Source: Alcaligenaceae bacterium (GTDB taxonomy: Bacteria > Pseudomonadota > Gammaproteobacteria > Burkholderiales > Burkholderiaceae_B). Taken from it: DNA of 36,368 nt. Position numbers and translations under genes: made by a program. Location of the stretch: assembly GCA_012518515.1 (NCBI GenBank), contig JAAYRZ010000001.1:1-36368 (forward strand). The letters run 5' to 3'. The notes under the pieces are model-generated. The model ran no database searches. It saw only the letters and a list, made by a program, of their open reading frames with translations, and was not told the DNA's origin. Positions 1 through 7,458 of the stretch are shown here, piece after piece (position 1 is the stretch's first letter; each line of letters begins with the position of its first letter).

Positions 1-1140
1 AAAATAAGCGATATTGACACCTTTAGAGGTTTTAATCTCCCCCTTGAGTGGTTCTAGTTCTCCTACTAAGGATTTAATAAAAGTTGACTTACCAGCACCG
101 TTGACACCTAATATTCCGATACGTGCACCACCACGAATCATCATGCTGACATTTTTTAAAATAGGATGCTCTGTATCGTAGCCTAGATCTACTTTATCAA
201 TGATGATGAGCGGATCCGGCATTTGCTCTGGCTGGGGTAGGCTGAAGCTAATTCCCGAGGCAATTTGCAAGGGTGCAAGCTTTTGCATGCGATTCAGTGC
301 TTTTACTCGACTTTGTGCCTGTTTTGCCTTGGTTGCTTTAGCCCTAAAGCGCTCAACAAAAGATTGCATATGCTGAATTTCTTTTTGTTGCTTTTCATAG
401 GCATGTTCGTGTTGAGCAAGGCGTTCTGCTTGTTGCTCTACGAAGGACTCATAATTTCCACGATAGCGTGCGAGCTTTTGTTGTTCAAAATGTAAAATGA
501 TCTGGGCAACATTGTTTAAAAACTCAGTGTCATGTGAGATAAGTAATACAGTGCCTTGATAGGAGCTGAGCCATCGCTCTAACCACACCATGGCATCAAG
601 GTCAAGGTGGTTTGTTGGTTCATCCAGGAGCAGTAGATCTGAGGGTTTCATTAAGGCGCGGGCAATTGAAAGGCGAACTTGCCAACCTCCAGAGAACTCA
701 CTCACGGTTTTCCCCCATGTTTCTGGGGTAAAGCCTAGGCCGGCTAGTAATTGTTCGGCACGAGACTCAGCGGACCAATGGCCTGCATCAGTTAGTGCAG
801 CCTCAAGTTCAGCTATTTTTATTCCGTCTTCTTCTGAAACCTCAGCGCGTTCTTTTTGTAATGCACGTAGTTTCGTGTCACCGTCAATGACAAAATCTCT
901 GGCAGTTTTTTCTTGTCCGTAAACTGTTTGGCTGACAGCGGCGATTTCCCAGCTTTTTGGAATTTCAAGCGTACCCGCATCTTGTTCCATATCACCTAGG
1001 ATTAATGCAAAAAGTGTGGACTTTCCAGCGCCATTTTTACCGACGATACCGACCCGTTCTCCTGGATTAATAGTAAATTCAGCCTCATCCAGCAGTACTT
1101 TAGTGCCTCGACGAAGGGTTAAGCCTTGGGCTTTTATCAT
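1..1140 (-). CDS. yheS: ABC-F family ATPase, YheS-like (C-terminal part beyond window)
   Basis: This is a soluble duplicated-ATPase protein of the ABC-F family, whose members act on the ribosome rather than as membrane transporters. The 380 visible codons hold a complete first nucleotide-binding domain: Walker A GKNGAGKST near residue 35, signature SGGWQ, and Walker B LLLLDEPTNHLD. A charged linker rich in Lys and Gln follows, with the segment RFRAKATKAKQAQSR. The second domain begins with Walker A GVNGAGKST. The sequence matches E. coli YheS closely from memory, including the VIDGD and SYQGT stretches. It starts with ATG inside the end of prmB (ATGA overlap), so the two are probably co-transcribed and translationally coupled. 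The window edge removes the rest of domain two. Uup or EttA are less likely because of the N-terminal sequence. The precise ribosomal role of YheS is not settled. Confidence 0.93.
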   Translation of the reverse strand, partial: MIKAQGLTLRRGTKVLLDEAEFTINPGERVGIVGKNGAGKSTLFALILGDMEQDAGTLEIPKSWEIAAVSQTVYGQEKTARDFVIDGDTKLRALQKERAEVSEEDGIKIAELEAALTDAGHWSAESRAEQLLAGLGFTPETWGKTVSEFSGGWQVRLSIARALMKPSDLLLLDEPTNHLDLDAMVWLERWLSSYQGTVLLISHDTEFLNNVAQIILHFEQQKLARYRGNYESFVEQQAERLAQHEHAYEKQQKEIQHMQSFVERFRAKATKAKQAQSRVKALNRMQKLAPLQIASGISFSLPQPEQMPDPLIIIDKVDLGYDTEHPILKNVSMMIRGGARIGILGVNGAGKSTFIKSLVGELEPLKGEIKTSKGVNIAYF

Positions 1141-2060
1141 TGCTTAGCAGAGTCCTTAAAATTAATTAATTGTTCTTTAGTCAATAAAAGAATGGTTGAT
1201 GAGTCGAATTCATTTTCTAGGAAAATAGCTTCTAGCCCAGGGAACGCCTTCTCGAAACTATTTTTATTAAAACCGATTTCAAGAATAATGAAGCCTTTGT
1301 TTTTTAAGAATTTAGGTGCTTGCTTTAACAACTTCCTGATCGTATCCATGCCGTCTTCACCACCATGCAGTGCGACAATCGGTTCGTGCCGATACTCATC
1401 TGGTAAAGTCCTCATTCTTTGTGTGCTTAGATAGGGCGGATTGCTGATGATTACATCGTATTTTCGGCTAGAATTCAGATTTTTAAATAAATCACTTTCG
1501 ATTGTCTGAATTCTTTCTTCAAGTTTATACATGGCAACATTGCGTTGCGTTAATAAAACAGCATATTCTGAGAAATCAACTGCGTCAATTTCACTGTTAG
1601 GAAAAGCCATCGCCATTAAAACAGCCAAACTTCCAGAACCAGAGCACATGTTGAGCATCGTCATTGGTGCTGTGTTGTCTTGTACCCAAGGGTGTAGATG
1701 TTCTTGATTAATTAGTTTGGCAATGGGGGAGCGAGGTACAAAAACTCGCTTGTCGCTCAGAAAACGGTAGCCTTCTAGCCAAGCGTTACCTGTTAAATGT
1801 GCTAAGGGCATTCGGGTGGCGACTCGTTGGTGGATTAAATCTAGCACTAAATTTCTTTCATCTTCGAGTAAGCGTGCATCAATATATGGGTCTAACTGAT
1901 CTAGGGGCAAATGCAATCGCTCTAAAACCAAATGAACGGCTTCGTCCCATGCATTGTCATTGCCATGACCAAAACTAAGATCAGCCTGATTAAAGCAAGA
2001 GACGGCATAGCGAATTAAATCACGTACAGTTTTAAGTTCTTTATAGCTTTTGATGGCCAT
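1137..2060 (-). CDS. prmB: PrmB, ribosomal protein L3 N5-glutamine methyltransferase
   Basis: SAM-dependent methyltransferase that modifies a glutamine of ribosomal protein L3. The protein is 307 residues, close to the 310 of E. coli PrmB. An N-terminal helical domain with an acidic FGHGNDNAWDEA stretch precedes a Rossmann methyltransferase domain. That domain carries MCSGSGSLAVL (SAM-binding glycine loop) and the NPPY motif in VIISNPPYLS, typical of glutamine and adenine N-methyltransferases. The GHGNDNAWDEA region is characteristic of PrmB rather than the release-factor enzyme PrmC. I chose the ATG at 2060 because GGGAG lies about 9 bases upstream. A TTG six codons earlier (2078) is in frame but overlaps that ribosome-binding site. 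The stop overlaps the start of the YheS-like gene. Confidence 0.93.
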   Translation of the reverse strand: MAIKSYKELKTVRDLIRYAVSCFNQADLSFGHGNDNAWDEAVHLVLERLHLPLDQLDPYIDARLLEDERNLVLDLIHQRVATRMPLAHLTGNAWLEGYRFLSDKRVFVPRSPIAKLINQEHLHPWVQDNTAPMTMLNMCSGSGSLAVLMAMAFPNSEIDAVDFSEYAVLLTQRNVAMYKLEERIQTIESDLFKNLNSSRKYDVIISNPPYLSTQRMRTLPDEYRHEPIVALHGGEDGMDTIRKLLKQAPKFLKNKGFIILEIGFNKNSFEKAFPGLEAIFLENEFDSSTILLLTKEQLINFKDSAKQ

Positions 2061-2362
2061 TATAAAAGTTACTCCCAAAGATTAGTCGTTATCTGAATGA
2101 TAGCTTAACAGTGGCAAGCTGAAAGCTTAGCATTTTAGCATTAATGACAAGGACTGATGGTTTCGGGAGAGTATTGTTTTTGGCGGATAGAGTCTTTTTA
2201 AGCTAGAAAGCAAAAAAATAGTAGATTCTAACTAAGCAATTAGAAAAATAAATACCATGATGACGATTAATATAATCGTGGGACTGCACTTGATTTGAAT
2301 TTGATGGATTCACTTGATAGAGGAATAAATTACCAAATGACATAAGAAATATAAGAGTTTTG
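2061..2362. other. Gene-free spacer between prmB and tRNA-Leu
   Basis: About 300 bases hold no convincing ORF. On the minus strand it must contain the prmB promoter; a weak candidate is TTGCCA with an 18-base gap to GATAAC, about 45-75 bases before the prmB start. A short direct repeat TTAGCATT occurs twice near 2127-2142. The part beside the tRNA 3' end (2280-2362) is AT-rich and has no clear terminator hairpin for the tRNA. Confidence 0.5.
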
Positions 2363-2447
2363 TGGTGCGAGCGGAGAGACTTGAACTCTCACACCTCACG
2401 GCGCTGGAACCTAAATCCAGTGCGTCTACCAATTCCGCCACGCTCGC
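2363..2447 (-). tRNA. tRNA-Leu (anticodon UAG)
   Basis: Read on the minus strand, this 85-base sequence folds as a class II tRNA. The acceptor stem GCGAGCG pairs with CGCTCGC, the discriminator base is A and CCA is encoded. The anticodon stem CTGGA/TCCAG encloses loop TTTAGGT, giving anticodon TAG, which reads CUN leucine codons. A long variable arm (GCCGTGAGGTGT region) and the T-arm GAGAGTTCAAGTCTCTC are present, as expected for tRNA-Leu. It stands alone, with no neighbouring tRNA or integrase. Confidence 0.97.
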
Positions 2448-2473
2448 ACTATAAACTTTAAAACTTAAGTATT

Positions 2474-2537
2474 GCACTTAAGTGCTTAGTTAGTTACATA
2501 TCAGTTGATATTTCATCTAAGGAGTGACTAACTAAGC
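2474..2537. repeat. Nested inverted repeats upstream of tRNA-Leu
   Basis: Three palindromic elements overlap here. GCACTTAAGTGC (2474-2485) is a perfect 12-base palindrome, and its core ACTTAAGT also occurs at 2463-2470. A 14-base arm at 2484-2497 (GCTTAGTTAGTTAC) pairs with 2524-2537 (GTGACTAACTAAGC), with one T-G wobble. The loop of that hairpin contains ATATCA/TGATAT (2498-2511). The region lies between the end of the AI-2E-family gene and the start of the tRNA, both on the minus strand. No T-run follows the large stem, so it is not a typical intrinsic terminator. Function unknown. Confidence 0.7.
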
Positions 2538-2641
2538 ATAGAATATTAACTTTAAATTGCCTAAAGGTCAAGAGCTATTGTTGCTTTAGTATGAAAAAAT
2601 TGTATTTTCCACATTATGTCGCAAAAAAACCATATAGATAC

Positions 2642-3766
2642 TTAATTTCTAGGTGGAGTGGGCCTTTTAAGTTTTTCCAGAGTCTCTGATTTTTTGAGTC
2701 TTATCATGGCTGCATCATGCTCGACCATAGTTTCAGCAAATAACTGCCAGCAGACGATAAACAAAGCAGCTAGTAGTGGGCCGATTACAAAGCCATTAAT
2801 CCCGAAGACACTTAAACCGCCTAATGTGGATATCAAAATGAGCCAGTCAGGTAGTTTAGTTGATTTTCCGACGAGGATAGGACGCAGGACATTATCAGTA
2901 AGGCCAATTACAAATACGCCGAAAAGAGTAAGAATCACACCTTTGAAAATGGCACCTGTGGCTAAGAAGTAAACTGCAACCGGGAACCAGATAAGGGCAG
3001 CGCCTACGGCTGGTAGGAGTGACAAGAAAGCCATGACGACACCCCAAAGCACAGCACCTTGAACACTTAAAAAGGCAAAAATCATACCACCTAAGGTACC
3101 CTGAACCATAGCGACTAGGATATTGCCTTTAACCGTTGCCTTGATGACTGTAGTAAAACGTTCAAATAAGGTGTTACGGTACTCATTAGTTAAAGGAATG
3201 GTGTACTTAATTCTTTCGATGAGTTTAAGACCGTCACGAAAAAAGAAAAACATGGCATAGAGCATCACGCCCAGTGCCGCAAAGAACCATAGTGTATTCT
3301 GTCCAAGTGCTACAGCCTGATTAGCCGCTGTGCGACTTAGGTTGGCAAGGGATGCCTGTACCTTAGCTTGGATATCAGCCAAATCAGTAATTTCAAAGTA
3401 ACCAAGTGCGTTATGTACCCAGTCAGGCATTTTATCGATAATCACATTGGAATAAACAGCGATATTAAACTGACCGTCTCGAACTAACTCATAGAACGCA
3501 TTAATTTCTCTAATCAAGGCACCGGTGATTAAGAGGAGCGGAATTAGCGCAAGAAATATCCATAAAATTAACGTAATCAATGCGGCCAGATTACGAAATC
3601 TGGGCATCATTCGCAGAACGCGGTTATGTAAAGGCCAGAAAATAACGGTAAAAATCACCGCCCAGAATACTGACCCGAACCACGGCATGATGGTGGCAAT
3701 AAAGCCAATGGTTACGAAAACCAGTAACACAACAAAAAAGCTAAGATTGGCTTTTGCTGTAGACAT
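2642..3766 (-). CDS. AI-2E family transporter (PerM/YdiK-like membrane protein)
   Basis: Inner-membrane protein of the AI-2E_transport (formerly UPF0118) family, 374 residues, the usual length. Two hydrophobic segments lie in the first 45 residues, another near 60-85. A soluble stretch follows (about 90-150), then four to five further membrane segments. The family-typical GNILVAMVQGTLGG and the late DNVLRPILVG and GPLLAALF segments are present. The C-terminus is cytoplasmic and basic (KKSETLEKLKR). The substrate is unknown; only some family members have been tied to autoinducer or ion transport, so the name should not be read as function. AGGAG lies 8 bases before ATG, and a good sigma-70-like promoter sits just upstream. 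It appears monocistronic. The N-terminus resembles E. coli YdiK from memory. Confidence 0.88.
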   Translation of the reverse strand: MSTAKANLSFFVVLLVFVTIGFIATIMPWFGSVFWAVIFTVIFWPLHNRVLRMMPRFRNLAALITLILWIFLALIPLLLITGALIREINAFYELVRDGQFNIAVYSNVIIDKMPDWVHNALGYFEITDLADIQAKVQASLANLSRTAANQAVALGQNTLWFFAALGVMLYAMFFFFRDGLKLIERIKYTIPLTNEYRNTLFERFTTVIKATVKGNILVAMVQGTLGGMIFAFLSVQGAVLWGVVMAFLSLLPAVGAALIWFPVAVYFLATGAIFKGVILTLFGVFVIGLTDNVLRPILVGKSTKLPDWLILISTLGGLSVFGINGFVIGPLLAALFIVCWQLFAETMVEHDAAMIRLKKSETLEKLKRPTPPRN

Positions 3767-3802
3767 TGCATCTCCTAGAGATTGGCGAGTATGGAATAGC
3801 TT

Positions 3803-3831
3803 ATTATATATGCTAACTGGAGTCTGGTCAT
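3803..3831 (-). promoter_or_regulatory. Sigma-70-like promoter for the AI-2E-family gene
   Basis: On the minus strand, ATGACC (-35, 3826-3831) is followed after 17 bases by a perfect TATAAT (-10, 3803-3808). Transcription would begin near 3796, leaving a short leader of about 30 bases before the start at 3766. Confidence 0.6.
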
Positions 3832-3942
3832 TTGACTAAATTATCTCTAATTAAAAACCCGGACTTGGTGAGTTTGACTAATATGGCTACACTTAGTTCT
3901 GTAAATAAGTAGTACGGATGTTTTGGTAATTGGATTTTAGCT

Positions 3943-4557
3943 ATGTTGGGAAAGGCGTTGAGTTTAACGAGTAAAAAATTGTCACTTAAGCTTATTAGCG
4001 TGGTTGGAATAGGTATCTTATTGTCAGCCTGCGCCTCTAATCGGACGCCACCATCTCAGCCTGAAAATATTTGCGCTATTTTTGAGGAAAAACCGGACTG
4101 GCACCGAGCGGCTTTAAAAAGTCAAGAGAAATGGCGAGTTCCACCACAAATTTTGATGGCGATTATTTATCATGAGTCAGGGTTTAAGCATGATGCTCAG
4201 CCCCCTAGAAGGTGGTTCTTAGGTGTGATACCAAGAGGTAGGGCAAGCTCTGCTTATGGCTATCCGCAGGCTAAAGATGAGGTTTGGAGCGATTATAAAC
4301 GCGAAAATAGTTCCTTCGCTAGTCGCTCTAATATGTCTGATGCACTGGACTTTGTAGGTTGGTATTCGGATAAATCACAGCGTCTTAATGGCGTTTCTAA
4401 GTGGGATGCTTACAATCTTTATCTAAACTATCACGAGGGGTGGGGTGGCTACAGTCGTGGCACCTATCGTAATAAGGGCTGGCTATTGCGCGTTGCTAGC
4501 GCAGTTCAGGCTCGAAGTGAGCGCTATGGTGCGCAATATGCCCAGTGTCGCCCTTAA
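3943..4557 (+). CDS. SLT-type transglycosylase-like lipoprotein
   Basis: Predicted outer-membrane lipoprotein of 204 residues. The N-terminus has a basic start, a hydrophobic stretch and lipobox LLSAC with Cys near residue 29. After a proline-rich linker comes a lysozyme-like fold typical of SLT lytic transglycosylases. ILMAIIYHESGF carries the presumed catalytic Glu, SSAYGYPQAKDEVW matches the usual substrate-groove segment, and NYHEGWGGY matches the late YN.G motif. Such enzymes cleave peptidoglycan glycan strands in the periplasm. The domain is compact and resembles a conserved betaproteobacterial family rather than full-length Slt70 or MltC. It is divergent from the AI-2E gene and convergent with exonuclease III. 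Activity is inferred from motifs only. Confidence 0.82.
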   Translation: MLGKALSLTSKKLSLKLISVVGIGILLSACASNRTPPSQPENICAIFEEKPDWHRAALKSQEKWRVPPQILMAIIYHESGFKHDAQPPRRWFLGVIPRGRASSAYGYPQAKDEVWSDYKRENSSFASRSNMSDALDFVGWYSDKSQRLNGVSKWDAYNLYLNYHEGWGGYSRGTYRNKGWLLRVASAVQARSERYGAQYAQCRP

Positions 4558-4561
4558 TAAG

Positions 4562-4582
4562 GCTCGAAGTCTTTTTTTGAGC
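4562..4582. terminator. Weak bidirectional terminator candidate
   Basis: GCTCGAA (4562-4568) pairs with TTTGAGC (4576-4582) with one G-T wobble. It lies in the 28-base gap between two convergent genes. The T-run is inside the loop rather than after the stem on the plus strand, so termination is uncertain. Confidence 0.3.
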
Positions 4583-4585
4583 GTA

Positions 4586-5368
4586 TTACTTTAGTAAATT
4601 CCATTTGATATCAGCTACTACAGGGGCATGATCAGATGGTCTTTCTAATCGACGTGGTTCCTTGTCAACCCAGCAAGCCTCACAAAGCTGCTTTAATGAG
4701 TCAGTGATTAAAATATGATCAATGCGTAGACCAGCATTGCGTCTGAAGCCCATCATGCGATAGTCCCACCAAGAAAAGCTCTTTTCTTCTTGCTCAAACA
4801 GTCTGAAGGCGTCGTGCAAGCCTAAATCCAATAGTTCTTGAAGCGCTGCACGCTCAGGCGGAGAAATCAGGATGTCGCCCTTGTAGCCTTCGTGAACGTC
4901 ACGATCTTCGGGAGCGATATTAAAATCGCCGGTAAGGATGATGTGCTGATGTTTCTCCATCTCGCCTTTAAGGAAGTTCGTAAGCTCCTTGTACCAGGCA
5001 AGCTTGTAGTCGTATTTGTCACTACCAACAGCACTACCATTGGGGCAATAAACGTTAATAACGCGAATAGGGCCTTGTTCAGAATCATAGGTGGCCGCAA
5101 TTAAGCGCTGTTGGTGGTCTTCAAATAAGGGGTTGTTGCGAATGACGTCTTTCGCCTCAGTGCGACTAATGGTTGCGACGCCGTTATAAGTCTTTTGACC
5201 ACTCCAGCAAGCGGTGTAACCAATTTCTTCAAAAGCAGCTAGATCAAAGAATTCATTATCTTGTTTTAATTCTTGTAAACATAAAAAATCGACCGGGTTT
5301 TCTTTTAACCAATCAATAACTTGGGGTAAACGTATTTTTAGAGAATTGACATTCCAGGTGGCGATCAT
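4586..5368 (-). CDS. xth: Exodeoxyribonuclease III (AP endonuclease)
   Basis: Base-excision-repair nuclease of the XthA/Ape1 family, 260 residues. It cuts DNA at abasic sites and degrades double strands from 3' ends. The family signature motifs are present in order: MIATWNVNSLK at the start, LCLQELK (metal-binding Glu), NVYCPNG, TGDFNIAPEDRDVH (catalytic Asp and Asn), LRIDHILITD, and terminal RPSDHAPVV (catalytic His). The frame is open about 65 codons further upstream, but that sequence is unlike the family and runs into the divergent gene's upstream region. I therefore take the ATG at 5368, where the canonical N-terminus begins. Its Shine-Dalgarno is weak. A second xth paralogue elsewhere cannot be excluded. 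Confidence 0.93.
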   Translation of the reverse strand: MIATWNVNSLKIRLPQVIDWLKENPVDFLCLQELKQDNEFFDLAAFEEIGYTACWSGQKTYNGVATISRTEAKDVIRNNPLFEDHQQRLIAATYDSEQGPIRVINVYCPNGSAVGSDKYDYKLAWYKELTNFLKGEMEKHQHIILTGDFNIAPEDRDVHEGYKGDILISPPERAALQELLDLGLHDAFRLFEQEEKSFSWWDYRMMGFRRNAGLRIDHILITDSLKQLCEACWVDKEPRRLERPSDHAPVVADIKWNLLK

Positions 5369-5542
5369 AGTTTTATAAAAAATAAATTTGTAGGTCCTAT
5401 ATCTTAACAATCCGAGGAAGTATTTTGCTCTTTGGCTGTGAAGTGACGCAAATTCCCTTTCATATTCACTAATATAGAGCACAATAAAATTGTAATTTTT
5501 AATCCCAATGTCAGAGGATAATTGTTTAAGTTTATAAAGTAT

Positions 5543-6334
5543 ATGATGAAACACGCACCACACCCTGAATTTGACTCACCTATCTTGGCTGAGGATGGCG
5601 AGGTACGCTATTTGTATTTCGATAGTCCTTGGGCTCAAGGAGCGATGTCTTTGTCGGAGCCTGACTCCTTAGTTTTTAAATATACTCAGCAGATGTGTGC
5701 TTGGTTGCTTTTTAAAGCCATCACTACTCATGAGTCGATCGCGTTGTTGGGGCTTGGTGCAGGTTCACATTATCGTTTTTTGCAGAAAAATACGAATGCC
5801 CAAATTACTGCGGTTGAGTGGAACGAGTTGGTCGTGATGTGCGTTGAGGACCATTTTTATGTTGAAGAAAATGACCGTAGCCAGATTGTTCAGGCCAATG
5901 CTGAAAAGTGGGTGCACGAAACGGAGGTTCAGGGAAAATACGCCGTATTGATGGTAGACCTCTATGACTATACGGCTGAAGGGCCAGTTTGTAGTTCGAG
6001 AAAGTTTTACAAGGGTTGTGCTAATGTCTTAGGGAAAGACGGTATTGCTACTTTTAATCTTTTTGGGCACCATCATAGTTTTGCCAAGAATCTTGCTAAT
6101 ATCCGCGTTGCTTTTGATAATCGTGTCATCCTATTTCCCGAGACTGAAGATGGTAATCGTATTGTTATTGCTTTTAAGGGGGATGAGCCCTTGGAGTTTA
6201 CGGTTAATGAGCTGGGAGCTCGTGCACAACAGGTGCAAGCGGATATGAATATACCAGCTCAAGATTTTTTGGATATCTTATTAAAAGAACAAGATAATCA
6301 ATTTATTGTCCAAAATAATAAAATTATTATCTAG
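5543..6334 (+). CDS. Spermidine synthase-like (class I methyltransferase fold) protein
   Basis: A 263-residue protein with a Rossmann fold of the spermidine synthase/SAM-binding type. Visible are LGLGAGSHYRFL (nucleotide loop, degenerate against the usual GGGDG), TAVEWNELVV (acidic residue that would hold the ribose) and VLMVDLYDYTAEGP (where polyamine synthases have their substrate Asp). The N-terminal half lacks the classical substrate-binding domain, and no speD or other polyamine gene is adjacent, so true polyamine synthesis is doubtful. Two starts are possible: ATG at 5543 (or 5546), or TTG at 5522 with AGAGGA only 3 bases before it. I chose ATG. It is divergent from exonuclease III. Family assignment is good; function is open. 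Confidence 0.7.
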   Translation: MMKHAPHPEFDSPILAEDGEVRYLYFDSPWAQGAMSLSEPDSLVFKYTQQMCAWLLFKAITTHESIALLGLGAGSHYRFLQKNTNAQITAVEWNELVVMCVEDHFYVEENDRSQIVQANAEKWVHETEVQGKYAVLMVDLYDYTAEGPVCSSRKFYKGCANVLGKDGIATFNLFGHHHSFAKNLANIRVAFDNRVILFPETEDGNRIVIAFKGDEPLEFTVNELGARAQQVQADMNIPAQDFLDILLKEQDNQFIVQNNKIII

Positions 6335-6370
6335 TGTTTTTGTTTTACTCTCACAAGAGGAGATGAGTTG

Positions 6371-7351
6371 ATGGGTAGTTTTAAGAAAAAGTATTTGGGT
6401 TTGGCTTTTGGTCTTACCCTAGGGCTTGGCGCATTAAGTCCAACTATGGTGATGGCCGAGAGCAAGTATGTCGCTATCACATCAATTGTCGAGCATCCTG
6501 CATTGGATGCTTTTAAAGAGGGTGTAGTCGAGGCATTATCTGATGAGGGCTTCAAAGAAGGCGAAAATTTACGAGTCAAGTATCAGACTGCACAGGGTAA
6601 TACTGGTACTGCGGCACAGATTGCACGACAGTATGTGGGCGACGCTCCTGATGTGATAGTGGCCATTGGTACTCCGTCAGCACAGGCGGTGGTAGCAGCG
6701 ACTAAAACTATCCCCGTCGTGTTTGGTGCGGTTACAGATCCAGTGGCAGCTCAGTTAGTAAGAGATCGTGGGCCTTCTGGTACTAATGTCACCGGTATGT
6801 CAGATGAGCTGCCATTGGAGGCATCTATTGGTCTTATTAAAGAGACCTTGCCTGAGGTAAAGCGAGTAGGCTTGGTTTATAACCCAGGTGAGGTTAACTC
6901 CAAAATTGTCGTGGATCAATTAAAAGAGTTGCTACCTCAGCATGATTTGACATTGGTAGAAGCTGCTGCACCTCGCACAGTGGATGTTAGCTCAGCTGCC
7001 CGCAGTTTAGTCGGTAAGTCAGATATGATTTTTTCTACTACTGATAATAATGTGATCGCTACCTATGAGTCCCTCACTAAAGTGTCTTTAGATTCCAAGC
7101 TGCCCTTAATTGCGTCTGATACGGATAGTGTTTCGCGTGGTGCGATCGCTGCTTTAGGGGTAAATTACAAGCAGTTAGGTGTTCAGGCGGGACATATGGT
7201 TGCACGTATTCTTAATGGCGAGCAAGCCGGTGATATTAGCTGGGAAACCTCTAATGAACTGGCAACTCATTTAAATAAAAAAATAGCGGATCAGATCGGT
7301 GTTGAGTTTAGTGAGGAATTACTCAACTCAGCCGAAAAAGTGATCGAGTAA
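6371..7351 (+). CDS. ABC transporter substrate-binding protein, TrpX-like (ABC_sub_bind family)
   Basis: Periplasmic binding protein of 326 residues. A basic N-terminus and hydrophobic stretch end at MVMAES, a plausible signal-peptidase I site near residue 29. The mature part has the two-lobed pattern of the ABC_sub_bind (PF04392) family: VAITSIVEHPALDAF at the start, DVIVAIGTPSAQA, VVFGAVTDPVAAQLV, VGLVYNPGEVNS and a late GVNYKQLGVQAG. Relatives with known ligands bind tryptophan (TrpX of Gram-positives) or other amino acids or nucleosides; the ligand here is not known. The ATG at 6371 is preferred over TTG at 6368 because AGAGGAGA is spaced 7 bases before it. The permease and ATPase follow, separated by a terminator-like hairpin. 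Confidence 0.88.
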   Translation: MGSFKKKYLGLAFGLTLGLGALSPTMVMAESKYVAITSIVEHPALDAFKEGVVEALSDEGFKEGENLRVKYQTAQGNTGTAAQIARQYVGDAPDVIVAIGTPSAQAVVAATKTIPVVFGAVTDPVAAQLVRDRGPSGTNVTGMSDELPLEASIGLIKETLPEVKRVGLVYNPGEVNSKIVVDQLKELLPQHDLTLVEAAAPRTVDVSSAARSLVGKSDMIFSTTDNNVIATYESLTKVSLDSKLPLIASDTDSVSRGAIAALGVNYKQLGVQAGHMVARILNGEQAGDISWETSNELATHLNKKIADQIGVEFSEELLNSAEKVIE

Positions 7352-7371
7352 TTTACAACTGGTTATAATTT

Positions 7372-7424
7372 AAACGCTAAGTTGAGTAGTTTGGGTGTAG
7401 TCCTAGCTTATCAACTTGGCGTTT
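7372..7424 (+). terminator. Terminator-like hairpin between binding protein and permease
   Basis: AAACGCTAAGTTGA (7372-7385) pairs along all 14 bases with TCAACTTGGCGTTT (7411-7424), with a single T-G wobble and a 25-base loop. The following ATTATTTATT is T-rich but interrupted. Partial termination or 3'-end protection here would give more binding protein than membrane parts. Confidence 0.65.
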
Positions 7425-7458
7425 ATTATTTATTGTGACTTTAGAGTAGCCTTAATTC

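Noticed and set aside
2363..2537. Genomic-island attachment site at tRNA-Leu
   Set aside because: There is no integrase, no direct repeat of the tRNA 3' end in the window and no change of gene content beyond it; only the palindromes are unusual.
5369..5563. N-terminal extension of exonuclease III by about 65 codons
   Set aside because: The extension does not resemble the family, overlaps the start of the divergent gene, and the canonical N-terminus MIATWNVNSLK begins at the ATG at 5368.
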